NCBI GenBank assembly: GCA_024180945.1
Contig: JAKSGN010000037.1
Span: 439,501 to 503,500, forward strand
Source: Macrophomina tecta
Lineage: Eukaryota; Ascomycota; Dothideomycetes; Botryosphaeriales; Botryosphaeriaceae
Length of the DNA: 64,000 bases
Reading direction: 5' to 3'
Shown piece by piece: positions 31,046 through 41,503 of the stretch. A program made the position numbers and the translations under genes. The notes beneath the pieces were generated by a model. The model had not been told where the DNA came from. It saw only the letters and a list, made by a program, of their open reading frames with translations, and did no database searches. Position 1 is the stretch's first letter, and each line of letters begins with the position of its first letter.

Positions 31046-31593
31046 GGTGAAGTGGTGGGGCGGGGAAAGAAGCGGAGCTGATGGTGGGTGAGACGAAGGG
31101 GTTGTAGGTCGTGAGCTGAATCGAAAGGCGGGTGGAGGTGGAAGAGGGTCTGAGGAGAACGGATGGAGCCGGGGGAAGGGCGGTTTATATAGCCAGACTT
31201 GGGGACAAAAAAAAAAGGACGTGGGCGTGATGCTATTGGAGTCAGCCGCTGAGCTTCGCCGCACAGACTTATTGGCTGGGCCTGCGTGGATGCCTCGCGG
31301 AGTGCAGTGAAGTGAGGTTGTGGTGGTGGTGATGGTGGTGGTGGTAGTAGTAGTAGTGGTGGTGACAGCTTCGTCAGCGTGCGAGCTGTCGGTCGGCGGG
31401 CGCCCCTCCGACCCCGACCGCCGATGCGCGTCATTCTGTGTCCCGCGCAGCGCACAGCTCAGCCACAGCCAGCCCGAGAGCAGCGCTGCCCACAGCTCTC
31501 CCGCGAACCCTCTTACCTCCCGTCGTCATATCGCCGTCCTTGCCATGTGAAGCGCCAAATTCCCCCGCCGCCATTTCCTCCCCCCTGCCCCTC
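31046..31593. promoter_or_regulatory. Compact divergent promoter, DCP1 / 5-phosphatase
   Basis: Only 548 bp separates two divergent start codons, so the genes very likely share promoter DNA. It contains a GGT/GTA-rich array at about 31318-31365. No factor site is assigned. Confidence 0.5.
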
Positions 31594-34500
31594 ATGTCGT
31601 CCGATACCTCCTCCACCCCCGACCTGGAGCAGTCCATGCCCGGCGCCTTTCCCTCAGCTGCCCCCGCCCCCTCGTCCACTCCCCAGAGTCTTTGGCAGGC
31701 CATCCACCAACGCCGCCACGAGTATGTGCGCCCCAAGGAGATCCGCATCAAGGTCGGCACCTGGAATGTTGCCGCCTTCAAGGGCACTGAGAAGGACCTG
31801 GCCGGTTGGTTTGTAGGAGGGAAAGGTGTCGAGGAAGCTCTGTCCGGCTTGGGCGTCTCCGACCCAAACCACCCCCAGGCCCCCGGCACACCTCAGCCTG
31901 AGGACGCTCCGCGCGAGGGAGTCGCCGAGCAGGAGGCAAGACACACCGACAAGGAGTCTACCCTGCCCAAGAATGACCACGCCAGCGTGCCTGCCGACGA
32001 TGACATTGCCCTGTACGTGCTCGGCCTGCAGGAGGTCGTCGACATCTCTTCCGCCACCGAGGCCCTAAGGCCCTATACCGACCCCGCGACTGCCGCGAAA
32101 TACAAGGCTGCTCTGCAGTACGCCCTCCCCGCCGGTTACCAGCTCGTCGCCGAGCAGCAGCTTATCGGCTTGCTCCTCCTCGTGTATGCCTCGCCTTCGG
32201 TCGCCCCCGAGGTGCGCTCCGTTAGCATGACAAGTGTGGGAACCGGCTTGATGGGATACATGGGCAACAAGGGTGCTACAACGGCAAGGATAGTCTTGGG
32301 TGAGACTACCCGCTTGGTCTTCATCAACTCGCATTTGGCTGCTGGTGCGGAAAAGGCGTCGCTGGATAGGCGTAACTGGGATGCTGCACAGATCATAAGC
32401 CGCACTAAATTTGACCCCGTCACCGACCCTCTGGGTGTCGCGCAAGGAAATAGCGAAGGGATCGGCGACGAGGACTTCGCCTTCTGGTTCGGCGACCTCA
32501 ACTACCGCCTAGGTGGCATGCCGGGGGAGGATGTGCGCAGGATCCTGATGCTACATACGCGGAACGAATATGATCTATCCCAGCGACAGGCCGAGAAAAT
32601 CGATAAGGAAGTCGCCGCCTCAGGCCGTTCCTCGCCTGAGACGGCCACCCAATCGTCGGAGCAAACCTCCAGCACAGACGGGCAGGTCGACGAAGAGCCG
32701 GAGGAAATAATACCTGCAAAATTCGACCCTGCTTCGCTGCAGGCGACTATCGAGTCTCTTCTCCCGCATGACGAGCTACGCCAGCAGCAGCGCCAGCGCA
32801 AGGCCTTTTACGACGGCTGGCGTGAAGGTGAAATCGAGTTTCTACCCACCTACAAGTACGACGTCGGCACGGTTGGGATTTTCGATTCAAGCGAGAAGCG
32901 ACGCTGTCCCAGCTGGTGCGATCGTATCCTGTACCGTACCCGCCGCGATCGCTTGGCCTACTATGACAAGATTAAAGAGGAGGAGGAGGCCAAGAAGAAG
33001 GACGAGGAAATGAAGAAGCAGGGCTTGGATAGAGAGGGCGACAACGATGTCTTGTTTGAATACGACCCCGAAACCGATGGCGACTTCGACCATGACGAGA
33101 CCACGGATGCACGGGATGATCCTATCCCAGTACTCACAAAGGACGGGTTCGAGGACGAGATTGAATTGGAATATTATACGGCACACCAGCGTGTCTTATC
33201 GTCAGATCATAAGCCTCTCGATGCTGTCTTCAGGCTCAAATATGATAGCGTTGTGCCCGAACTGAAGGCCAAGGTTCATGCCGACGTCGCTCGCGAGCTG
33301 GATAGGGCAGAGAACGAGGGCCGCCCTGGGGTCACGCTGATCATTGAGAAAGATCAAAGCAAGAAAGAGAAAAGAGATGATTCGAAAACCGACTTCGAGG
33401 GCGTCGACTTCGGCAACGTTAAGTATCTCGAGACGCGACGGAGGCACGTAACTGTGGCAAACACCGGCCAGGTTCCTGCCACTATCAGTTTCTTCGGGAC
33501 GCCGGGCGAGGAAAATAGTGAGGTTAAGCCGCCATCATGGCTGACGATACGGTTCGATCGGGATCGCGACCAGTCAACACAAGCGAACCTCCCTGCGTCA
33601 TACACTTTGGAGCCAGGAGATGCCTGCAACATCGACCTCATCCTGAAGGTAGAGGACATGAACTTTGTTCGTGAGCTAAATAGCGAGAAGGCACAACTCG
33701 AGGACATACTCGTGCTGCGCGTATCCGACGGGCGCGACCACTTCCTGCAAGTGCGCGCCTCGTGGCTCCAGTCGAGCTTCGGCCGGTCGATTGACAAACT
33801 CATCCGCATACCTGAAGGTGGCATCAGGAAGTTGCAGGGCCAGCGACCGGAAGGCAATAGCAGTAGCCCTTCCAATGACGCAGGGGTAAAGTGGTCAGCT
33901 CCCCGGGAACTGTTCCGGCTGACGGAAGTGCTAGAAGACCTAGTCGAGCGCGTCATAGCCGAGTGGGACATGACTGATCATGAAGAGGGCGTGAAGGCGC
34001 CGTGGCTGTCCCAGTCGCAACTGAGCTCTGGCGGTGGCTGGCCTTTTGCGGAGGAGACGTGGACGGTCAAGGATGCGGCTCAGCGTGATGCGATCAAATG
34101 CGCCATCATCGACGCGCTCGACCAGGATACTCCTCTGGAAGCGGCTTTCGAGCCGGAGACGTCCACGCTGCTGCGAGTGGAGTGTCTGGCGGAGACCATG
34201 GTACTATTCTTACGCAGCTTGGAGGATGGCGTGGTCACGGAGGAGCTGTGGGCAAAGATTGAGGCGGGCTACGAGGAGCAGGGCAAATCAAAAAAGCAGC
34301 TCTCGCGTGAGGAAGAGCGCACTTGGGTGCTCGAGATCATGGCCGGGGCGCCAAACCACAACGTCTGCTTCGTGCTGCTCACCTCGATGCTGGGGCGCAT
34401 TGCGAATGAGGTGAAGAATGCGACAAAGGTGGAGGCGGCGCTCAAGGGGCCGACCAGCCCTCTGCGTCGCACGCTTACCGGTGTTGCAGGGAGGGTGAGG

Positions 34501-34680
34501 AGCGCGAGTGAGGCGCAGAAGGTGCAGGCGCTGAATGTGGAAAAGGGACTTTCGAATTCTTTCGCGGACGTCATAGTACGGCTGCCGGAGAAACCCGGAC
34601 TGAAGGATAAGGATAAGGCGACGAGGAGGCAGAGGATGGGGAGGATTGTCGAGCTGTTCGTGCTGCCAGATGAGAAGTAG
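31594..34680 (+). CDS. Inositol polyphosphate 5-phosphatase, OCRL/INPP5B type
   Basis: Predicted phosphoinositide 5-phosphatase removing the 5-phosphate of PI(4,5)P2 at endosomal or plasma membranes. It is one uninterrupted exon of 1028 residues. The catalytic domain begins KVGTWNVAAF near residue 54 and includes LQEVVDI, GYMGNKGATTARI, FINSHLAAG, the motif FWFGDLNYRLGG near 297-308, PTYKYDVGT, the motif CPSWCDRILYRTR near 437-449 and LSSDHKPLDAVF. Two low-complexity insertions interrupt it (about 85-135 and 345-385). After it come a beta-rich ASH-like region (about 610-740) and a helical RhoGAP-like C-terminal domain (AETMVLFLRSLEDGVV), the OCRL order. No N-terminal PH or Sac1 domain is present, so it is not synaptojanin. 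The start is the first ATG; upstream in-frame sequence begins without one. Confidence 0.9.
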   Translation: MSSDTSSTPDLEQSMPGAFPSAAPAPSSTPQSLWQAIHQRRHEYVRPKEIRIKVGTWNVAAFKGTEKDLAGWFVGGKGVEEALSGLGVSDPNHPQAPGTPQPEDAPREGVAEQEARHTDKESTLPKNDHASVPADDDIALYVLGLQEVVDISSATEALRPYTDPATAAKYKAALQYALPAGYQLVAEQQLIGLLLLVYASPSVAPEVRSVSMTSVGTGLMGYMGNKGATTARIVLGETTRLVFINSHLAAGAEKASLDRRNWDAAQIISRTKFDPVTDPLGVAQGNSEGIGDEDFAFWFGDLNYRLGGMPGEDVRRILMLHTRNEYDLSQRQAEKIDKEVAASGRSSPETATQSSEQTSSTDGQVDEEPEEIIPAKFDPASLQATIESLLPHDELRQQQRQRKAFYDGWREGEIEFLPTYKYDVGTVGIFDSSEKRRCPSWCDRILYRTRRDRLAYYDKIKEEEEAKKKDEEMKKQGLDREGDNDVLFEYDPETDGDFDHDETTDARDDPIPVLTKDGFEDEIELEYYTAHQRVLSSDHKPLDAVFRLKYDSVVPELKAKVHADVARELDRAENEGRPGVTLIIEKDQSKKEKRDDSKTDFEGVDFGNVKYLETRRRHVTVANTGQVPATISFFGTPGEENSEVKPPSWLTIRFDRDRDQSTQANLPASYTLEPGDACNIDLILKVEDMNFVRELNSEKAQLEDILVLRVSDGRDHFLQVRASWLQSSFGRSIDKLIRIPEGGIRKLQGQRPEGNSSSPSNDAGVKWSAPRELFRLTEVLEDLVERVIAEWDMTDHEEGVKAPWLSQSQLSSGGGWPFAEETWTVKDAAQRDAIKCAIIDALDQDTPLEAAFEPETSTLLRVECLAETMVLFLRSLEDGVVTEELWAKIEAGYEEQGKSKKQLSREEERTWVLEIMAGAPNHNVCFVLLTSMLGRIANEVKNATKVEAALKGPTSPLRRTLTGVAGRVRSASEAQKVQALNVEKGLSNSFADVIVRLPEKPGLKDKDKATRRQRMGRIVELFVLPDEK

Positions 34681-36645
34681 TAGGGCGACGGCAGATGATA
34701 CCCAGCAATGATCTTGGTAGCAAAACATTTATAGAGGACATTGGTGCGCTTTCATTATGAAGTTGTCGGGCGATAGAATGTGTGATCGTCTTTGGTCGAC
34801 GATCTTCTGGTCATGCGAAATAAGGGGCGACGATGCGCAACTGATACCCAGCCGCGTGGCGACGCGGAGATTGAGTTTCGGTTCGACAGCTTATCTGCAG
34901 CACCGCGAACATGAGGCTCGACTCTTCAACAGTGCTTTCTTTACCATCTCCCGACCCTACCAACTATCGATGGATACCCGCCCACCCATCCGGTCGACAG
35001 CAGTGCAGCGGCCCATGCGCATGAAGCGGGGCCGTCAGCTCTGCACTGCCTGAAAGCCGAAGGGTGCCGCAATCGGAAAAATGAGGCTCTTCATGTAGTT
35101 GCTGATGGGGAAGGTGGTGACAAAGGACTCATGCAGCATGAGTCGAAAAGGCCTGACGATAACACGACGGTCGAAGAGGACGGTGCCGGCTGTGAGCGGA
35201 TCGGTCCGGCGAGCTGTACGTTCCCCACTAGGAGACCGCAGGGCATCCATCGAATTGGGCTCTGGCTCTACTTCGCTTGCGTGTTGCTTTCGAGCTCCAC
35301 CGCTGGTGCCGAGCCAGCGTACCGGATCAGCGCTTCGCGTGCACGCGTTGCGGACCGACGAGCCTTACGGTGAAGTGTTTTCCATTGGCATGTGCTCCTG
35401 GGGTGCCGCGAGGGCTGCCGAGCCCGCTCTCTCCCCTCTCCACCCCCTGCTCTCATCCAGCACATGACATGCGCCGAAGTACATACATCGACGCCCAGCC
35501 TTGCCTTACCAGAAATGGCGAGGAAAGCACGAAGAAGAGTTTCATCGATCATCCAACGGCAAGCCCCAAGATTCAACTTCGCTGCTGAAATAGAAAGACA
35601 CGCGCAATACGCAGCCCGCTGACGGTGATCTTGTCTCCAGCAGGTGACCGTTTCCAGAATCTCGCCGCCATGAAAGATCGCTCTGCGGTGGTGGTCCGGC
35701 CTGGGTGACGCTGGATCGACTCCCCACCCCGGTTCTCATAAATTAAATGCCCTTCTTCCGGCACGCTGCCCCGACGCCGGGGCCTGTTCAGCCTCGCGTC
35801 GGCCCAGTCCAAGCGAGCGCCACAAGCTCTGCTCGTTTAACGTGCATGAGAGCGCCCGCTGGCCCTGGTTGTCTTCGCCCAATCCAGCAAAGATGGCGTT
35901 TCTGCCGTCTCAATCCGGAAACCTGGATGCCGCTGCTGCAGCTCGTTTCATGCCGCCTGCCCCTGGAGCCCGCTGTGGCTTACATCAAAGCACCGAACGG
36001 CTGCAGAGATAAACATTCATGAGCACCTGCCGCGAAGCCTCCTAGTTCTACGGCCTTTCGGCAGGCCAATGGATTACCAACGGCCGCGGCAGATCTCCCT
36101 CTGGTCCTCAGCTCCCTCCGTGCAAGCGAGCTCAACCCAAAGCCCTGTCGGCGATCAGCATGAGACCCGAAGCGGATCACAGCTTTCGCTGACTCGCTGG
36201 CCATGGCCCAGGATCCACTGCGCCCTTGCTGCCAATGGTCTAGTAGTGGAAGACGGCCGCTGGTGGTGGAGACAATTCCACCTTATGCCGTTGCCGCCCT
36301 ACCGTCCACCCTTCGGGTCTCTCCTCAGAGCATCCATGCTCCCCAATTACCTTCTGCCTAAGTTCTCCCTTCGTCATATAAACTTGCCCTACTGTGCTCT
36401 TTCTCCCCGTTTCTTTCCCCACGGCCAGCCTTTGCCGACCCTTCGCTTACCCACGCTCGCCCCTCACCTTCTTTTTATCTCCTTTCGTACATTGCCCCGA
36501 TCTTGCATTGCTCTTGCCTCGTTGCTGTAAATAGGAATTGGCTTGCCTTGCTTGATCTCTCTCTTCGCTTGCCCCCGGCCCCGGGAAAGATAAACTACAG
36601 CAAGACACCTGATAAACGTCGCACCTGCGATTCCCCAGGGGAAAG
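34681..36645. other. Gene-free interval upstream of the FAD oxidase
   Basis: Nearly 2 kb without a supported gene. Frames here are short, mirror each other on opposite strands and lack domains. The promoter of the FAD oxidase lies at the right end, with a pyrimidine-rich stretch at about 36330-36480. Confidence 0.5.
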
Positions 36646-38346
36646 ATGACCTCCCTGATGCGCTCCGTCGCTGCGGCGGCGCTGTTCGGCCTGGCTGCCG
36701 TCGCGAGTGCTGATTCGCTGACCTGCTCAACCCTGGAATCTACTTCCAACATCTCCATCGACCGTCGCTTCGAGCTGGATTACACTACCGAGAACAGCGA
36801 GTACTGGTGGGTTGGGCCTCTCCTCTCTTTCTCCCGCGCTCCCCAGCAGCGATCTTTCAGTCTGCTATCTACCATTCTCTACACCTACCACTGGAGCCAC
36901 ACCGCTGACTTGTTTCCTCAGGTCGACCGGCTGCGCTGCCCTCAAGCCGGCATGCATCATTAAGCCGTCCAACGTGCAGGAGATGTCCACTGTAATCAAG
37001 ACCCTGTATAACAACAACGAGACCTTCGCCGTCAAGTCTGGCGGCCACAACCCCAACCAGAACTTCTCCAGCATCGACGGTGGGCCATTGATTTCGACCG
37101 CGGATCTGAATGAGGTCACCCTCGACAAGGCGAGCCAGACCGTGCGTGTCGGTCCCGGAAACAGGTGGGAAGACGTACACAAGGTCCTCGACGGGACGGG
37201 CTACACCGTCGTCGGCGGTCGTATCGGTAATGTGGGCGTCGGTGGATACATTGTTGGCGGTAAGTTCGACCCCACGACCAAGGGACGGCAGTACGCTAAA
37301 CAATCATCCCAGGCGGACTGAGCTTCCTCTCCGCCGAATACGGCTGGGCGGCCAACAACGTCGTCGAATTCGAGCTCGTCCTCGCCAACGGCACCATCAC
37401 CACCGCCACCAACACGACCAACGCCTCCCTCTTCAAGGCCCTCAAGGGCGGCGGCGCCAACTTCGGCGTCGTCACCGCCTACACGCTCGCCGCCCACCCG
37501 ATAGGCCAGGTCTGGGGCGGCAACCTCATCTTCGGCGCGGACAAGTCGTCCGCCCTGCTCGCGGCCCTGCAGAACTTCACGCAGAACTACCCGGACGAGA
37601 AGGCCGGCATCATCCTCACCTCCGAGATCACCGGCGCCAACCTCGTGCACATCTGGATCATGTTCCTCTTCTACGACGGGCCGACGCCGCCCGCCGGCGT
37701 CTTCGACATGTTCACGTCGCTCAAGCCCTCGACCAACAACGCCAAGACGCGCTCCTACTACGACCTGCTCTCGTACAACAACTGGGCCGTGCTGAAGGGG
37801 TCCGCCTACACCATCGCCACCGAGACGACGCCGCTGCTGCCGGCCGACTCGCCGCAGGCCGTCAACACGACCGTCGCGCACCTCCAGGCCTGCTACGACC
37901 ACTGGGTCGCCGTGGCCAAGGCTCGCGCCGCCGTGCCGGGCCTCGTCGCCTCCATCGCCTTCCAGCCGTACCCGGCCGCCTTCGCGCGGCGGGCCCGCGC
38001 CGTCGACGCCGGCGCCGGCGACCTCCTGGCCTTCGACGACGCCGCCGACCGCATCATCTTCGAGTTCGACTTCTCCTACCTGCGCGGCCTGGACAGCGTC
38101 GACGTCGCCGTCGACGAGGCCACCGTCGAGCTGTACGCCGGCATGAAGGAGATCGTCGACGAGGCCGTCGACGAGGGCCGCGCGCCCGACGTCTACAGGC
38201 CGCTGTTCATGAACGACGGGTACTGGAGGCAGGACTATTGGGGCAGGATTAGCGCCGAGAGCAGGGCGTTCGCCGAGGGGGTGAGGGACGAGGTGGATCC
38301 GGGCCGGTTCTGGAGTGAGAGGAGCGCCGGGGGTTTCTTCTTGTGA
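36646..38346 (+). CDS. Secreted FAD-linked oxidase (BBE / 6-hydroxynicotine-oxidase-like)
   Basis: Predicted extracellular flavin oxidoreductase of the PCMH/BBE superfamily; the substrate is unknown (candidates are sugars, alcohols, alkaloids or a secondary metabolite). Three exons (36646-36806, 36922-37259, 37313-38346) give about 510 residues. The signal peptide is clear: basic start, Ala/Leu core (VAAAALFGLAAVASA), cleavage near residue 22. The FAD domain includes CAALKPACIIKPSNVQEM, FAVKSGGHNPNQNFSS with the His usually linked to FAD, VRVGPGNRWEDVHKVL and GGRIGNVGVGGYIVGG. The substrate domain includes GGGANFGVVTAYTLAA. The C-terminus (YWRQDYWGRI and DPGRFWSERSAGGFF) is a divergent BBE segment without the usual terminal Asn-rich motif. 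Several NxT/S sites suit secretion. Exon 3 is extremely GC-rich. No biosynthetic neighbours are seen. Confidence 0.88.
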
Positions 38347-38902
38347 GAGCAGAGAGCCGTTGTCCGGGCGGAGGCGTTGGAGGTTGCGGAGACGGCACCT
38401 GGAAGGGGGAGGGAGCGCTTTAATGGAGGATCTGGCTTCCACTTTGGTCTCCAGTAATTCGGAGACGAGTTGGATGTATTGCCGCACTTTTCGATGCTAC
38501 ATATTTCACGATTTATATCATTCAAGTCAACGAACGCCTCTACCGTTTTGGATTGTTCCATGGTTACATAGTAAGGCAGGGGCACGGGCATGACTTCAGT
38601 CAGGATGGGTCAGCGACTTCAGTATCTTAGATTACAGGTTATGCGCTCCAGCTACTGCACGCCAAGCAAAAGCTGTCACGAATCAGCACTCCGCATGTCC
38701 CTATCCCGCGAGCCTCGACCATGCCAAGACCTCCTATGGAAGACCTTCACGAATTTGCAGCGAGAAAGAAGAGAACCGGCGCCCACGCCATGCCGCAAAA
38801 CAAGCAAACACCCCCTCTCAACAACCCCAAGTTCAATCCTTCCCACGTCCATCCCTCTATCATCTGGATAACTTGATCGAGCGAATCCTTTCATCCACGC
38901 CC
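38347..38902. other. Convergent intergenic region, FAD oxidase / Ste3 receptor
   Basis: No gene is supported. It should contain the two facing 3' untranslated regions. Confidence 0.5.
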
Positions 38903-40449
38903 CTAAACACAAATTCCCTCAATCCCCAGCCCCGGCCGCGCCGCACTGCGTTCACCCTCCTTCTCCCACTCTGCCGGACCACCCAACACCATCAACGCGT
39001 CATCATGGTCGTTGTCCTCTACCAACGTACCGACGCTAACCTTGCGGATGGAATGGCTGAGCGGCGTCATGGAGATGGCCGTTTCGATAGTCGGTGCGGC
39101 GGTGCTGAGGGTGCGAGTGCTTTCCTCGTTGTGGGCGATGCTTTTGTCTTCAATCGTGTCGCGCCAAAGAGTCTGAAGAGAAGAGGCAGACGATGGCTTG
39201 CGCAGGGACTTGGAGAAGAGGAGTTTCGATTTCAAGGGGACGGTTGGGGTTGTTGTGGTGGTGGTTGTCGTCGTCAGCGAGGAGGTGTGGCAGGTTTTGC
39301 AGCTGAAGAGAGAGCGGGATGGCGAAGACGGGTTCGTGTTGCTCATTGCGGATGAGGCGGAGGACGAGGAGGAGGAGCAGGGCCAGTGCTTGTGGTGGTG
39401 GTGGTTTTGGTGGTTTATGGGGAGGTCCAGGCCGCTGTTGCTGCTGTAGCGGCGTGCAGGGGAGAAGCGCAGAGGATTGAGCGTGGATAGCCATGAGCGG
39501 TACATGGCCGAGGCGTCGGTGCCGAGGCCGAAGAAGAGGAAGACGAGGAGGCCGCAGGCGAGACTGACCCAGCGGTCTGGGATGAGGTAGCCGTAGGATT
39601 TCACACCGATCTGCTGCCCACGAACGCCTGGATCGTGATTGTGAGACCAGGAGTAGGAGTCCGGTCTGGTGGGGAAGTTCGCCCAGACAAGAATGGACTG
39701 GGTGGGGAGGATGCCGAGGAGAAGGAGTGAGGAGAGGAGGAAAAGTCGTAGAAAGCGCGATCGGGTGGTGCTATGCGATTGGATCAAGCGCGAGAAGTCG
39801 GAGCGGTAACGGTGGAGACGGTTGAGGACGAGGACTACGAAGACGTAGATTAGCTTGGACGACCAGTGCAGCAGCCGGACGACCTACTGGCATAGTAGGC
39901 TAGAGCAAGGCTGGCGATGATAGGCCAGAGAAACACGAGCACCAAGCTAAGCCAGCTACCATCGAGGGACGGAAGGCAGCCGTTGATTCCGTAGATGTAG
40001 TAGCGGTACTCTCTGACGACATCAAAAACGGCAAGCTGGAGAATGGGAGGCACCCAACAGATCACAGAGTCGATGGCCAATTCGCGGACTTGCTGGGCTC
40101 TTGAACGCCTGATGACCTGTCTCTTGGTGTCCAGCACCTTCGCGAGATTGCGCGTGATACTGAGCACCGAAGTACAGAGGCCAGTCCACTTGGCGACGGT
40201 TATGTATGACTCAAGGTCACACAGGCCGTGGCCGGTGAAGGCTTGGTCGAGATTGTCGCGGGGCCAGATTAGAGAGTTGATGAAGGCGATGAAGTTATCG
40301 ATGATCAGCCAGACGACCAGGCTGCCGGCAGCGAGGTTGCGATTGCGGATATGCCATATCAACGGGGGAACGTCCAGAATGATGACGACGCAGGCGGCAA
40401 TGGGAAGGAAGATGGCGGTAGGATAGAGCGGGAACTCTTCGTCAGCCAT
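38903..40449 (-). CDS. Ste3/PreA-type a-factor pheromone receptor (GPCR)
   Basis: Seven-helix plasma-membrane receptor of the fungal Ste3 class, which senses the lipidated mating pheromone and signals through a heterotrimeric G protein. Two exons (40449-39888 and 39834-38903, 53 bp intron) give about 497 residues. The helices are visible in order: YPTAIFLPIAACVVIILDV, SLVVWLIIDNFIAFINSLIW, a third near ITVAKWTGLCTSVLSITRNL, SVICWVPPILQLAVFDVV, LSLVLVFLWPIIASLALAYY, RLFLLSSLLLLGILPTQSI and WVSLACGLLVFLFFGLG. Family marks are the short extracellular N-terminus and the RHRYR-like loop before helix 6 (here RLHRYRSDFSRL). The cytoplasmic tail of about 200 residues is rich in His, Ser and Thr, with a run of nine or so Thr. 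The intron lies between helices 5 and 6. No mating-type genes are in the window. Confidence 0.9.
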
Positions 40450-41503
40450 TGCGGACGGATGGAGAACCAGCAAGAGTGAAGTTTGCCGCGGGTAGGATGA
40501 CAAGGTAATAGGACTCGAGCGGAGACGAGAGTAGAAGTGGAGTTGGCTCTCGAGGACGGACAGAAGAGGCTGGAAGAGAGAGGGACGGAATTGCTGGAGC
40601 CATGGCGGTCGAGCATGTCTGAGTGTGCGCACGCGTATAGAGATGTCGACGGGAGGGGGTCTCAATAAGCAGAATAGGGAGAGGCAGCAGCGGGACGGTT
40701 AGCGAAAAGGCGGGAGCTTATTGAGGGCTAGACATGAATAACCGTTTCGGGGTGTCAATAGGCAGCGCACGATCGTACAAGGAGCACGCGGGTAGGGAAA
40801 TGTCTTGCCGCAGCGGCACACAGCAGCCAGCGGTTTGCGCAGCACCGAGACAGGAGGCAAGAAAGAAGCATGCAGACCAACGTCCGGGCGAAGCATGACG
40901 GCGTGACTCATGCGCTGCTCGCCGCCCACCTGGCGGGCGCAGAGGTTGATAATCGGGCCCGTCCATCCACGGCCTTCTTTCCAGCGCGGCTGAGGGCCGT
41001 GAGCTGGCGAGAGGCCGGGTGGTGGAGGTGGTGGTGTGGCCATTGGCCGGCGGTGCACAGCAGAGCGAGGCCGGCGGGCTACCGGTCAGGCGGGAGCGAA
41101 TGGCATTCTTCGCGGTCGCAAGGGCGACGAGGCGCGGATGGATGTGGTCAAGACGATGGGCCGGTTCGGGGAGTGGTGTGCACTGGCGGCGCCGGGGGCG
41201 GTGGGGCTGCGGGAGTGTGTGCTGTCACGCCTCCAGCTCCCGCCCTTCACCTTTGCACGCGCCAGTGACTGCCGAGTGACGCGAGCCCTGACGCTCCTAC
41301 TTACAGCACCCGCCGACCCTCCCAGCCTTCAGCCCGCGCTCCTCCTCCTCGCAGCGCTCCACCACGCCGATCCATGCTTTGCGCGCCCTCGCCCGCGCCA
41401 TCTGCTGCCGCCTTCACCCTGCCAGCACCCCAGATCCGCGTCCGCCCAAGGCTCCGTCCAGCAGCACGCGACTCTGCACCCGCCCTCGACCGCGCCCTCA
41501 GCT
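40450..41503. promoter_or_regulatory. Divergent intergenic region, Ste3 receptor / membrane protein
   Basis: About 1.05 kb between divergent starts. Frames extend into it from both genes (in frame from 41036 on the right), but these stretches are low-complexity and lack conserved features. I treat them as leaders and promoters. Confidence 0.4.

Noticed and set aside
36646..40449. Possible secondary-metabolite cluster around the FAD oxidase
   Set aside because: The neighbours are a phosphatase, a pheromone receptor and a transporter; no synthase, P450 or pathway regulator is present.
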